Positions 21,401 to 33,064 of a stretch of 64,000 nt of DNA are shown piece after piece. The translations under genes and the position numbers were made by a program. Location: positions 372,001 to 436,000 of the forward strand of contig JALLLT010000037.1 of NCBI GenBank assembly GCA_025266875.1, read 5' to 3'. How positions within the stretch are numbered: the first letter of the stretch is position 1; each line of letters starts with the position of its first letter. The notes under the pieces were generated by a model that searched no databases, was not told where the DNA came from, and saw only the letters and a program-made list of their open reading frames with translations. This DNA comes from Fennellomyces sp. T-0311 (Eukaryota > Mucoromycota > Mucoromycetes > Mucorales > Lichtheimiaceae).

Positions 21401-22413
21401 ACTGGTGCCAGGTATTGTAGCTAAACTCGATTTCCAGCATATGGCGAGCCAAGTTAACATCTTGCATTATAGGCTTCTATGACGATGTTTGCCAAGTCAC
21501 CGATGCTGAGCAAAAGCTATACGACCCAATTGTCAATTGGTTAAAAACGTTTGTATCAATAGTAACACGGCATGTGGACCTTGCATTGACAAACAACGTA
21601 GTTCTGAAACGGCGCTCTCACAATCTCGGACGCAACATTCTGCAATAACATCTCCAACATTATCGGATAGATCAAAGGGAAGCAGTGATTCACCATGCAG
21701 CGAAAAACGACCCATTATTCGACCGACACAATATGTCGATCTTGATACAGAAAAACTGAAACAGGAGCTCATGGCACGTTGGCGGTTCCCAACATTATCC
21801 GTACATAAGATTGACGTATCGATCAGTAACCGGACAATTATCCCCAGATGCGCCAAGGCTTGTGTCAGTATGCGAATTGTTCCGAACCAGTCTATCCAAG
21901 ATATTGCGGGGAAATTCGAAGATTACGTTCGACAAGTGTTTATGGACATGAGCTCCGAAAACGAAATTTCGGTAAGAGGGGGTCTATACTAGGAGATAAT
22001 TAACAAACATTCTCTAATATACACGCATACTCGTATTACAGGTCGAAATCCAAAGTTCCGCCGAGTATTGGCTGGGCAACCCTGAAAGTCGATATTTTAA
22101 AGCTGTTGAAAACGCAATCCAGAAAGAATGGAATATGCAGCCATTATACATTCGAGAGGGTGGATCGATCCCAGCCGTCCGCTTCCTGGAGAAATTTTGT
22201 AATGCACCTGCAGTCCACTTACCGATGGGTCAGGTAACACATAGCTTTGCCTTCTCCTTACATTGATGTTTTGCGATACTAACGAAAATATCCCGTCGGC
22301 AGGCATCTGACCAAGCGCATTTGCATAATGAACGGATACGCTTGCGTAATCTTCATGCTGGCCGCCGAATCATCAAGACGCTTTTGCAGGATTTAGCATC
22401 ATCGAGTTCATAA
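18441..22413 (+). CDS. DUG2: Dug2-like glutathione degradosome subunit (WD40 plus M20 peptidase)
   Basis: Subunit that with Dug3 cleaves glutathione outside the gamma-glutamyltranspeptidase route (yeast Dug2). 23 exons give 897 residues. The N-terminal half is a WD40 propeller (VWDL, VWNTE, WYDF, IWSI, IWDLE, VWNEE, FWDM). The C-terminal half is an M20 metallopeptidase with the zinc-site motifs VYGHYDV, GRGTSDNKGP, FLVEGEEENGS, DLHSGVEGG, YIREGGSIPA and the late His region HLPMGQASDQAH; all expected ligands are present. Three exons are tiny (17, 23 and 18 nt at 18950, 19562, 19829). A Ser/Thr-rich insert (about 21602-21720) precedes the lid domain; I place a 53-nt intron at 21549-21601 to hold frame. 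Start: exon 1 (18441-18498) joins in frame, but a TATA-like sequence at about 18519 inside intron 1 could instead drive a form starting at 18613. Confidence 0.93.
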
Positions 22414-22854
22414 AACCATAGATCTACATTTTAGAGAGTAATGATCCATCAGTACATGTTTAATGTATCACAGCCTGTATATACGCACTGACCACCTCGG
22501 TATGAACAATGTACAAGAATTGGCGTACCTCTTATAAACAAATATGCATAATCATCGTATTTACCAATGGAAGAAAAAAGCTTATGATGCATGATAAAGG
22601 GAGAAAATATCTACGAATGGAACTAAAGAACAATAAGAAGAAAAGCATATGTACGCGCTGCTTCCGAGAAGCAAGGTGCATAATGAAGAGAAACGGTATA
22701 AACAAGAAAGGGCGAAAAGGATGAAGACACTCATCATGACATACAAAAATAGAACAGAAATTGAAGGGAATCAAAAGGTTAAGCATAAAAAACGCACATA
22801 AGTTAGTAAGGAAAGAGTGGAATGGGATGAAAAGTAATAGAAAAAAATGTCAGG
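22414..22854. other. Convergent 3' intergenic region
   Basis: The 441 bp between DUG2 and the bHLH gene, whose 3' ends face each other. Purine-rich; nothing else recognised. Confidence 0.5.
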
Positions 22855-24162
22855 TTACTGGTTTCCTTCGAGTTGGCGAATACGCTGGTCTTTCTCTTCG
22901 ATAGTTTCTTTCAGCTGTGAAATATATTCATAAGCGTACTTGAGGAGGAGAACTTTGGAGAGTGGCTTGGGTTCTTCATCCTTGTCCTGCTGCTGCTGCT
23001 GCAACTCCTGTTGTTGGAGTTCTTCTTTCTGCTTGACGTATCCTTCTTCAACTTCGCGACGTAACCGATCGAACCATTCCTTGAGCGAGTCTCGTCGCTT
23101 TTGCTCAGCAGCCTTATGAGCCGTTCGACGAATTTCGAGACCACTCTTGATGTTTGATGAAAAGGCAATACCAAGAGCTGCTGCTTTGCCCTCCATCAGA
23201 TTTTGATAGTTTGACCGCGTGGCGAGAATATGCTCGGCGTCGTGAATTAATGGTGATGGTGCTGGGCCGGGGCGTAGCGTTGGGCTAATAAGCAGTGGTT
23301 TGAGTGCACGAGGCGAAGCATGCGCGTTATCAGGTGTTGCAGCAGCCACGCGTCGAGGTTTCTTGGCTGGGGGACCGGCCTTAGCAACTGGTTTCGAGGC
23401 GGGGCTTTTAATCTTCATCAAAGAAGCTGGTGTCACAGGCTCAATGCACGGAGAACCAGCTGGTGACAATGGCTGCTGGTGATCTACAAATGGACACAAT
23501 AAAGTTTAAGCAATATGCTTTTTTTTATAGAGATTATAAACCTATCTTACCCGAAATGCGACGATGAAATTGTTGTTGCTGCTGTTGTTGCTGCTGCAAC
23601 TGCTTTTGCTGCTGTTCGTCTTCTCGTGGTCGTTTTTTATGCAACTCAGAGAGCCGACGCGTGATCATAATCTTGGCTCGTTCCAGCTGCTCGTATTGCT
23701 CATAAATCTGGATCGGTGTCATATCGCTACCAGGAGGAATCGAGCTATTTGAATTAGATGACTCGCGCGAATGTTGTGGAAGAATAGCCGGAGAAGTCAG
23801 TGGCGAGAAATCCATATCTTGCGAAATGGGAACATTTGGTGTTTGTTGATGCGGGTGATAGGAAAACGACGGCGTCATGGCCGGTGAAATGAGCGGCGTG
23901 AATATATCCTGGATCCCATAAAGATAGATTTTTAGGATTCTGTCGATTAAAATGCGATTTCGCTTACGTCTTCATAGTAATTAGAATGAGCGTGCTGGTT
24001 CGAACTCTCGATTGGTGATTCCCGTTGATCGTTCGTTGAGTTTAACGATGCCATGAACGAATCAAGGTCCCCTGACTGCTGCAGAAGCATGTCGATGTTG
24101 GGCTCCTCGTTCGAGAACGAACGTAGCATATTGGTGATGGTGTCGAAGCTTGACAGATCCAT
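22855..24162 (-). CDS. bHLH transcription factor with glutamine-rich tracts
   Basis: DNA-binding regulator. Three exons, 24162-23968, 23908-23551 and 23483-22855; 393 residues. The C-terminal bHLH (about 301-390) has basic region RRTAHKAAEQKRRDSLK with the His-Glu-Arg spacing of factors that read CACGTG E-boxes, helix 1 EWFDRLRREVEE, and helix 2 PLSKVLLLKYAYEYISQLKE running into a short leucine/charged coiled coil. The loop is unusually long (about 26 residues) and Gln-rich. The middle holds a second poly-Gln tract (CAG/CAA repeats near 23564-23610), a coiled-coil-like EQYEQLERAKIMITRRL, and Pro/Ser-rich basic segments (PPAKKPRR could be a nuclear signal). The acidic N-terminus could be an activation region. 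Target genes cannot be told. Confidence 0.87.
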
Positions 24163-27100
24163 GATTTCGATTATTATTATTATTTCGTTAATTGTCCTTA
24201 CACCATCAGGGACGTGAAAAGAGAGGGTTCGGGAGGGAGAGAGAGTGCGTTTAAGAAGTACTAGCTCATCAGGATTAAAGGGGTCAAGGTGATTGGACCC
24301 CTCCCCATGCAGTCAGTCAAATCAACTGCCACAGCCCAAAAACGTGGGCAGCGTTTCCTGCAATGATCGGCTGCGGTGGTAGCACAAGGAATGCTCCAAT
24401 TTAAGTCACACACATCTCGGTTCGCCATGCCCAAAACGTTGCCAATGGAGGCGAGCGTGCCGTGCCTCCCGTCAACCTCATTGGCTATCACTAGCTTTGG
24501 GGGGACGCCCCTTCACAAAAAAAAGGCTTTCGGTTACATCTTTTTCATATTGCTTAAAGAAAACATAAATCTTCTTTAAAAGTCAGGCGTATAGGCATAA
24601 TACATCACCAATAACATTTGTTAATCCCGCCCATGCTCCACCATTAGTCGTCGAACCCAAATGCCGTTCCATACCGACTTGGCTTTCACATCTCAAACGA
24701 TGTTATTTTCTAGATCTATGTTACACCACAGCCCGTTAACGATAAACCCCATCCCTGCAGTTATTTGACACATTACATTGCCATATTGTCTGCTTGACAG
24801 CAAAAATTTTCATCGATGACATTCATATCAACCTATTTCATTTCAAAATGTCAAAACTGACATTTATTAATTTCGAGTTTTAGCTTTGATAAGAAAGTGA
24901 TCGTTACGTAGTCATGCGGGTAAGCGTACCATGACCCTGTCCTTCTTCATTGTAAACGCGGCCGTTGCCGGAAATACATCCAATGCATCATCGCGACCCG
25001 GAGATTCCTTTCCGAGTTTCCATACCAACGAACACCCGCCTTTGGCCCCATCGATCACACCAAGTTGCACATTGGCGCCCAATCCTTTCTTTTGAGTGTT
25101 TCGAGCAACGTTTACACAATGGATCAATTCTACTGGATGAGATCAGAACCATTTCGGCATCTCACCATTAAATAACAGAGGTCCCTGCTTCGCTGGTCAA
25201 AGATAGAAGACATCGCATACATCCTTTTCTCCCGATGTACTAGTTGATTCCATTCAAAACAACAAACGTAAAAGTGTATATAAAAAAAAGCCATGTTCAC
25301 ATGATAGCACGATACCAAAACATGCCACGAGGCTGAACTTTGTCATTAATTGGGTGAAAAAAACAACTTGGAAACAAAGTTTTCGGAATTCAAGGAACAA
25401 CGTGTTTCTCCATGAACGTCTGTAGATGATCGATCAAGAAAATATACTTCCGGGATAAAGAACAAGCGGGTGATCACCTTGAAACATTTGTAGGTTTCAC
25501 TCGTCCCGCATCCCTTCCATCCATATATACCGTAGCTAGACTGCATCATGCAGAGAGATTCGATCCACAGGTCAGAGAGCTACGCGGAGCTTGTTCCGAC
25601 ACTGTTCGCTTTTTTTTCAGACACTTGATTCTTTATATGGAATCTAAACCAAAGAGAAAACATTCGAGTACATATGTTACATACACTGATGGTTGAATCA
25701 CAGTATGGTTAAAAAGAAATATATATATATATATATTTACACCTTGTTACATATTTGAAATATATAATGGTCAATATTATGTTCAGTTGATCGAATTTCA
25801 CGAAGATATAAAGTTCAAAACAGCATCACTCATGATCAACAATCAAGTAACTCACATTATTCTCCATTTTTAACGATAAAGATACCATTTTAAGACAAGC
25901 GAGATTTTCTACGAAACTATACGTTATTTCACATTGGTTAAATGACTCTTATATTTCATGAGGTTATGTATATTACCACTGCTTATATCAAGTATATCTT
26001 TAACCTGCCACCAAAGTTATTTTTTTCATCCAGAGAAGCCGCGGGATTGTTGCTTTTGGGAAATGGGTTATACAAGACCAAAATGTAACGCGAGTTTTTA
26101 TCACTAGACCGCCTCCACCCTCCGATCGAATACAGGATTCTCTTAAGTGAGTTGCCTTTTTTTCGCTGGCACCACATATGTCTTTCTCAGCATGCTTATT
26201 GGCGGAGCGTTATTACGACCGAAGTATAGTATTTACTGGCGCAACACTCTTACATGTCGTCATGGAGAAACATATTATCACGATGATATTATTTTCTGAG
26301 AATACCGCGCACACACTATTAACTATGCATACTTCTGTACTTATACAAATAATCACGTGGTATGAAATGCTGCTTTTCACAAGTATTCAATATTGAGTCA
26401 TCTAATTTGATAATAATTACACAAAAAGCAGTTGTAAAGTAGATAATACCCTTATGTGCTAGCAGGCCGGAGGTAAAGAGAGCTTCTTCAGGTAGCAAGA
26501 AACGCAAGCGAGAGTAATGAAGAAATGGAACTCGGATAATATTATCCTTTCGCCCGCCCACCGAGTGAGATACTTTTTATAATAGGAGGGGCGCATTTTT
26601 TGTGTATTTCATCAGTGAGAAACGCGACACTGAGGTGGGTTTAACAAGATTTAGTTGTAAGTAACCTTAAAGACGGTTAGTGCCAGCTATGCATATAGAG
26701 AAGCGCCAAACATTATATTCTGAGAAAAATATCATACATATATATAGTACTCTGTCGATTTAATGCTTCCTGATACTTCTCATTTAACAACAAGGCTCAC
26801 TATTCTATTCCTACGTACAGCTAAAATAAATCTTAGATCTTGCATTTTGGAGCTTATTTCGGAAACGAGGAACTCCTTTACTTTCAGGATGGATGTCCTG
26901 TATATCTTGAGCCGCTAATCTTGCCGAGCACGGTCTGGTGTAAAGGTATTTGCTATTTTAGTAATGCGAGGTAATATCTAGAAGACCTTGTGAGTTTAAC
27001 GTTAAATGAAATTGGTCTTATCCCCATTTAAAGCGACCTAGTACGACAGCAAGTAGCATCTGGAGACTATAATATTTGCCCATCAAGCATGAAACAGTCA

Positions 27101-27846
27101 TTCATTTATATGGTTTGACTGCTTTCGCCCGCCACTGCGCGCTGGTGATCAGCAATTTTCACACTCCTGCACGATGCACACATTGTTAACAATAACAATT
27201 CCATACTGAAATAACAGCTATATAAGCTAAAAAAAGTTAATTCTACGCTCCTTCATACCTAAAAGCGCCATTTTCTATTCACTTTCATATAAACTAATAT
27301 TATTCATGATACGGTGGCAGCAACGAGTACTTCTCTTTCAGACAGGCAATGTGGCGTATCTTCGTTAACATATTTCACTCCCAATTCTGTTGACTGAATG
27401 TCTCTGAAAGACTAATGAAGATTATCATCGCGGAAATAAAAGGAATAGCTACTGTAGATGCAGTGCCTTCAAGTGTTGATATAAACACTTAATGGCGTCT
27501 TTGTGTACGTATGAAATGTCTTTTATTGGAATTAATTCATAGCACTTAGCAAGTGAGCAAATCAACAAACATCCACTAAATCTGACTAGCCCCTGGTCCC
27601 AGAATGTTGGACCTCTTTAAATTAGTGGTCCTGAGAATTTTAGAGACAGATGTTCGTATGATTTATCGATGTTCAAGGATAAAATCCTAAAAGTATGCAG
27701 AAATGTTAGGAAGCTAAGATTCAAACTGCGTATGTATGGGCTGCATATACCGCTTTATGTAGTTACATACCTGATTGATACCATTCAACAAGTGAATTAC
27801 GACGAAAGCCAGAGTACCTGCTTTAATAACTACGTGATGACTTGCC
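24163..27846. other. Gene-poor stretch
   Basis: About 3.7 kb upstream of the bHLH gene. Only short frames occur, none with recognisable motifs. It includes the bHLH promoter, an AT dinucleotide run at 25719-25736, and AT-rich sequence with many short TA-rich motifs. I see no RNA gene. Confidence 0.5.
25719..25736. repeat. AT dinucleotide microsatellite
   Basis: Nine AT units in a row in gene-free DNA. Confidence 0.8.
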
Positions 27847-28494
27847 ATGAAGCTGCGCGCACATACATTACAGCTCAAATTCGCCACCAGACTCCAATCG
27901 CTCCCAGTGTCTACTATGGCCCGTGCGATTGAGCTTTCTTTCCTACGAAACGACTTGACCTCAACCAAGGACCCGGTGGCAGCGGTCATTGATAAGAAAC
28001 GAGACGAAGAGTTTACAGCTCGGTCTTCCAAGTACAAATCAATTCGGTGTCTAAGGCCATATCGCCTTGTCGACCCCATCTTGTACTTGGCAGCCTCATC
28101 TAAGAACCGACACCGACTGGTTAAATGGCGTATGCATTGGCTTCCCTCATACACTCTGAAGGACTGCGAATGCGGTACAGTTGCTGCCCCTCGAGAACAC
28201 TACGCCACCTGTCCATTGGTTCGGGCAGAACTTCAAGAACTACTCCTAGCATTTGGACCAGTCCCTGACCAGCAAAGCAATACACAGGTGATCGACTTTA
28301 TATTGAACAGCCTTCCGCGTTCAAATAATGGACTGGCCCGGGGCAAATGGAAGAAGGCATGGCCCGCACATTTGCATGTCCTCCGCAAGGTTGATAAACT
28401 GAGCCATAAAGACGAGCAGTACGATGACGATGAACCGGCACCGGAAGAAGCTCTTCAAGGCGGACCATCAGCACGTACAAACCACCACACTTAG
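27847..28494 (+). mobile_element. Remnant of a LINE-type retrotransposon: C-terminal tail of the RT polyprotein
   Basis: A 215-codon open frame. VDPILYLAA, RHRLVKWRMHWLPSY and the Cys/His cluster CECGTVAAPREHYATC (CxC-x8-H-x4-C) match what I know of the extreme C-terminus of reverse-transcriptase proteins of non-LTR elements common in Mucorales (pattern 'DPIL...RLIKWRLGWLP...C.C...H...C'). No reverse-transcriptase core or endonuclease lies upstream, so this looks like a 5'-truncated insertion, the usual fate of LINE copies. The frame is still intact to a TAG, and the C-terminus is acidic and hydrophilic. An independent host gene derived from such an element cannot be excluded. Confidence 0.55.
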
Positions 28495-30716
28495 GGTGAT
28501 ACCCACGTTTACATTATTGATATTATGCCTACACTGTTTTTCTTCTCTCTATTTCTATAACTATTCACAACGTTTCTACATCGGCCTGTCTTTTTCCCCG
28601 TAAGGGGTTTTTTTAGACATGGCAGCAGATACCTTTATATATATACATTTGTAACGCAAGGAAGCGACCATATACCTATTGGAGCAGGTCAAAAAGTCTT
28701 CCAAATAAAATTTATACTTTTCAACTACGTAATGACTTGTAAAAGATACTAAGACTATTAGTACATCGTCATATTTCCGCTTGACCACCATCAACTTTAG
28801 TTACCTGTTTTATACGTACGTGCATATTTATGTACTTTTCGAGTAACTTAAGCTCAACATTTTCCTCTTCGCCTCTGGCCTCACTTATCGTAACTTATAC
28901 AGTATCCGTTGGGAAATGAGTGTTTGTAAGTGTCGTGAACATTGTAGCAGAATACTACTAAGAAGAGTCATCTTTGTTTCATACTACTTTTCCTTTCGAC
29001 TTTTTTTTTGCAACAAGCTACTTTACCGATACCAATGGAGTCGGTATCCTTTTTTCCGGGTATAATTTAGTGCTGAACGACAGAAAGTCGATCCAAGCGG
29101 TCCATTAAGGAGATTATCCCAATTATAGAAACGGACGAAATGGAGGAATTGCTTAAAGGAGCTTTTCCTTACTAAAGGAGTCTTGTCAAATACGCACGTA
29201 TACGTATCGTAATCACATCACTCACAAAAGGTTTACGTATTCGCCATTTCTCCATCTATGGCTTACATGGTTCATATTTCTTTTCCGATTGTCAAAAACT
29301 TAAAGAAAAGATAACGAAAAGGTATGGTGTGTCTTGAAGTTTCTAATGGCGACAACGCATGCTGCTTCTACCATTTCGCCTGTGTGCATAAAAGCAGGCT
29401 GACAAGAATTAGGTTCGTCGACTCATTCATACATTTATTCGTTTGTAATGATTATAATAAATAAATAGCCCCATTTGGCATCAGGTTGACATTTTCTATC
29501 AATGAACATGATGTCATGTGGAAACTTCATAATTTTCGGTAAACAGGTGATGTAATTACACAGAAAAAATATGCTATCATCATTGGCTACTTGTGGAAAA
29601 CAACATTTAGCGTGGTACCTGGTCGACCCCTGGAATCCAGAAATTCAGTTGAAATTCTTAAAAGTAACTAGGTCATTTTAGTTATGTATTCAAAAAGCAG
29701 CTTTATAATCAGTACTCGAGGATTCGTTGTAGATAATTGAGAGGTCAGTTGCTTCTATTGCATGCCAGCTTTGAGTGACAGTGTAAAAATTCAATTTTAC
29801 GAATACTAAACTTTGGCCTTCCGTCTACAGCCTTACTCCTTACGCCCTTAAATTTAATCGACTTGATAAAAGTCAGAAGGTCAAACTAGCCGCTCAAATT
29901 ACTATATGATTTATTAAATACGATCGCCAGCATGCCCCTCTCCCCTGCCATGTACTCTAGACATTTCTTCATGCTTATACAACTCATGCAGCACTTTGAC
30001 CAATGTAACTCTCAATCTATTGAATCCCTTCTTACGAAAAAATCCGATAAAGCGTTCAAGGCTGAATATTTGAACGTGAAGAAGACAGTCCTCAAAATAG
30101 GGTGTACCCAAGTAATCCACTGTTACACTGCATTGGCTTGGAAAAATGCAGCGCAATTCCTTTGGAGCGATATGATGTATCCCTGCAGTTCAGTTTTTTA
30201 TTCGATAAGCATCTCCCTATCATTGAAAAGTATCAAAATACCAAATAGCCAAGTTCTCCGACTTTTTTTTTTTGCAAAAGATTATATTACAAAAGGATCA
30301 GTGATCATGAGGTCTTTGTGGCACAGTGCCACTAACTGGTTCTCCAAGGAAACGAAGGTGGGATAGCAACAAATTGATGGGAACAGAAAAATTACCATGG
30401 AAACGGGGACCACGCATTTTCATAGAATATGGTAACTCATTGGATGTGTTGAACAATAGAATGGCGGTACAAGAGATAATAAATTCGATCACAGTGAGTA
30501 TATAAAAAAAGGTTTAGGTAACGTTCTCGCCTATCAAAAGATGGGCCTTTCTTTTTTTGTTCATTCTCTTCCACAATCCTTTCCTCTCCCCACACCTCTC
30601 CCCTTCCTGCGATATGAATGTTGACACCACTTCTCGGAACATGTAATGTTGCCTGTGCATTTGAAGAAATGAAAAAAAAAGATTCCATTGCTGATTGAAT
30701 TGACAAAAGTAAGCGA
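28495..30716. other. Gene-poor stretch downstream of the LINE remnant
   Basis: A 144-codon frame (29932-30366, +) and overlapping minus-strand frames exist but show no motif, and neither strand is clearly coding. A short hairpin CCCC-GTAA-GGGG followed by a T-run lies near 28596. A TATA-like run (TATATAAAAAAA) is near 30499 and may serve the gene at 30717. Confidence 0.45.
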
Positions 30717-31474
30717 ATGGACAAGAGCTCTTTCAGAAAGCGGCAGAAGCGAGAGGGACTGGGTATAGTGGATGTCAACCGGCTTCCGCAGCAACCCAAT
30801 GTGGAACCAAAGCGGGGCTCGATGGATATGCCTGGTTTGTATTCCCCAGAAGAGCTTGTGTCGATCCGTCGCAACCTCAGGGCCAACTTGACACTGGCCA
30901 AACGGCGGATGATGGCCCGACTGAGTCAATCAAGCGTGCCGAAAGACGTGCAGATGTATCAGTACCTGACTGATTCTGACAAAAAGCGGCGTACGAAGGG
31001 CAGGAAGCAACACAGTGGCGGCAAGCTCAAGCAACACCGGCCACGTCCGCTGATGGCTCCGCCTACAGGATTGGCAAGCGGTCCATCGGCGCCAGCACCG
31101 GTTGCAGCAGCGGAGCCGGTTGTGCCTCTGGACATTCTGTTCGGGGGCAACGAGATGACGATGGACGAGGAGGAGCCGGGCAGCCTCTGCGACCCGTCGA
31201 GCAGCCCACTGATGCCAGCATGCGTGCGGGACCCCGAGGAGAGCGAGGAGGCCATGTGGGATATGTCAAATCATGCTGCCGGACTTCTGAGCAATTTCCT
31301 GTGCAACGAGAACGAACACATCATAAGTGGCGAACCAATCGATTTATGGTTGCCCGGCACGATGGCAATGAGCGACCAGGACATGTCAGGTAAAGCCAGC
31401 AGACGCGCCTGCGAATGACGTTTTACCAATGGTTATGAAAACGCACTTTAGACCTGCTCCAGTTCGATCAATAA
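30717..31474 (+). CDS. Unknown protein with basic N-terminus and acidic C-terminus
   Basis: I do not recognise this protein. Two exons, 30717-31389 and 31452-31474, 228 residues; the splice replaces a short read-through tail with DLLQFDQ and restores a hydrophobic/acidic end. The N-terminus is basic (SSFRKRQKREGLG), followed by a helical stretch (YSPEELVSIRRNLRANLTLA), a Lys/Arg/Gln-rich patch (DKKRRTKGRKQHSGGK, a possible nuclear signal), a Pro/Ala linker, and an acidic, Met/Leu-rich C-terminal half (MTMDEEEPG, DPEESEEAMWDMS). This composition recalls a nuclear regulator with an activation region, but that is inference only. Upstream TATA near 30499 fits a leader of about 190 nt. Confidence 0.7.
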
Positions 31475-31665
31475 AAAGAAAAGAAAAGAGCGCAGCTTTG
31501 GCACTCAGCGGATGTTTGGGGAACTTCAAACAGCGGCGGTGCAGGCAGATGGGCAAGCCAAATTTTCTGTTTTTGGACCATTCAGCTTCCGGCTGAAAAC
31601 CCACAGAGTTTTTTCCTTCGTTTCTTCAATATCCCTTTCCACTTTCCTTCTCAGAAAATAAGAGC

Positions 31666-32827
31666 ATGCGTACCTCGCGAGGTCTGCGCATTACTTCCCT
31701 CATAGTCGTGTCGCCGGTGATCCTCATTCTCATTTCGCTTGTGATCATTCTCGCCATTGCTGTCCAGTCCCAGGTGAAAGCATGGTATTTTGCCGCCGTA
31801 TCGACTCTGCCACCACACCAGCCATTCTTTAATGAACCCTCGCCACAATTCATCAATACTCGTTCCATCTCGAGGCTGGCTTCGACTGCGTTCGTCTTTT
31901 CATACAACCACCCGACCGCTCAGTTACCGGCCTCACTGGACGCCAGCAACAGAATCGACACGCCCAAGGTGACCGTGGCCACCACCCGACGCATCTTGCC
32001 ACGCCTCAAGCGGCTGCTGCCCTCGTCCACCTGGATAGGCGTGTTGACGGTCTTCGCCTTGATTACGCTCCAGAAGGTAAGGACGGATGAAAGGGAAAAA
32101 AATTGTTCGACGGAAAAAATAATGAGGAAAATCTTTCTGCCGTCATTAGGTTCCCTTGCAGCCGCTCAAGTCGATCGCTTCGTGTATCACGTCGCCTCCT
32201 GGTGAGATCGTGGACCGTCCGGAGACGAAGTTGTCCCGCCCTGTCAGCAAGCCGCGTCGAAAGCGTGTCAGGCGTGCCGTGCGCAAGTCAGCCGCAGCAC
32301 CCGCAGCACCGCAACAACAACAACAACAACCAGCTGATCGTTCCAACACCAGTGCTACGACCGAGCCTGTGCAACACACGCTGGAAGATCACTCGTCGAT
32401 CGAGTCATCTGATGACGACGAGAACGCATGGATTAACGTTGGAGAGAAAAAGAGAAACAAAAAGCCAAAGCCCACGCCCGAACAGCTTCCCGAGGTGCCG
32501 CCCGAGGAGCAGCCATCCGCCGAAGAAAAGGAAGACGACGATGACGATTCAGACGACACTGCCACAGAGGACGAGGTCGAGAGCGTCACAAAGACGCCTG
32601 TGATGGAAAAGCCTCGCATCCAGAGCTGGTACTCGCCCTTCTCCACCGGTCTTGATCTCGACATCATGCCCAAAGGCAGCGATCTCTTGTTGAACAAGCC
32701 GCTGGCCCCGCCCATGAACGGCGATCTGTTTTTCCGTCACCACCAGCTCGACAGGTGGAAGAGCCAGCAAGAATACCCCTTGATGCAGCGCCGTGCTGAG
32801 CCTTTCACCTTTTTTGACCACTACTAA
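31666..32827 (+). CDS. Unknown two-pass membrane protein with long acidic cytosolic-type tail
   Basis: Not recognised. Two exons, 31666-32076 and 32162-32827; 358 residues. A strong hydrophobic segment near the N-terminus (SLIVVSPVILILISLVIILA, about 12-31) and a second one (STWIGVLTVFALITLQ, about 121-136) suggest two membrane passes or a signal anchor plus one pass. The second exon is soluble-type: a very basic patch (KPRRKRVRRAVRK), a Gln run, Ser/Asp/Glu-rich acidic stretches, and a C-terminal block with aromatic motifs (SWYSPFSTGLDLD, PMNGDLFFRHHQLDRW, PFTFFDHY). The last block looks conserved and might bind a partner. Start is the first ATG just before the first hydrophobic segment. Confidence 0.7.
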
Positions 32828-33017
32828 GTTGCGTGTTGTTGTAAAGCCCTTTTTTTTCCCTTCTGTACAGTTGTTGTTACATAATTCCCCCCCCGATATA
32901 TAAATTTTCGGTGCCCACCAAACGATATTTTCCGTAAAAAAAAGCCTTCGTGCCATGGGAAATAATGTTCTTTCGGTCATTTATGACATATGGAGAAATA
33001 ACGAGCTTTCTGTCTCG

Positions 33018-33024
33018 TATATAA
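33018..33024 (+). promoter_or_regulatory. TATA box of the aldose 1-epimerase gene
   Basis: TATATAA ends 8 bp before an in-frame ATG at 33032 and 41 bp before the ATG at 33065. Transcripts normally start about 25-35 bp or more downstream of a TATA box, so 33032 would lie outside the mRNA. This decides the start in favour of 33065. Confidence 0.55.
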
Positions 33025-33064
33025 CCCGTTCATGCAGAAAATCCATGGTTACTGCAGAATAACC

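Noticed and set aside
21549..21601. Apparent frameshift in the peptidase half of DUG2
   Set aside because: A 53-nt GT-AG intron of normal size restores the frame and leaves only a Ser/Thr-rich insert before the conserved lid domain, so the gene is not broken.
29932..30366. 144-codon plus-strand ORF and overlapping minus-strand frames
   Set aside because: No motif, no hydrophobic pattern or repeat, and both strands are about equally open. Not enough to call a gene.
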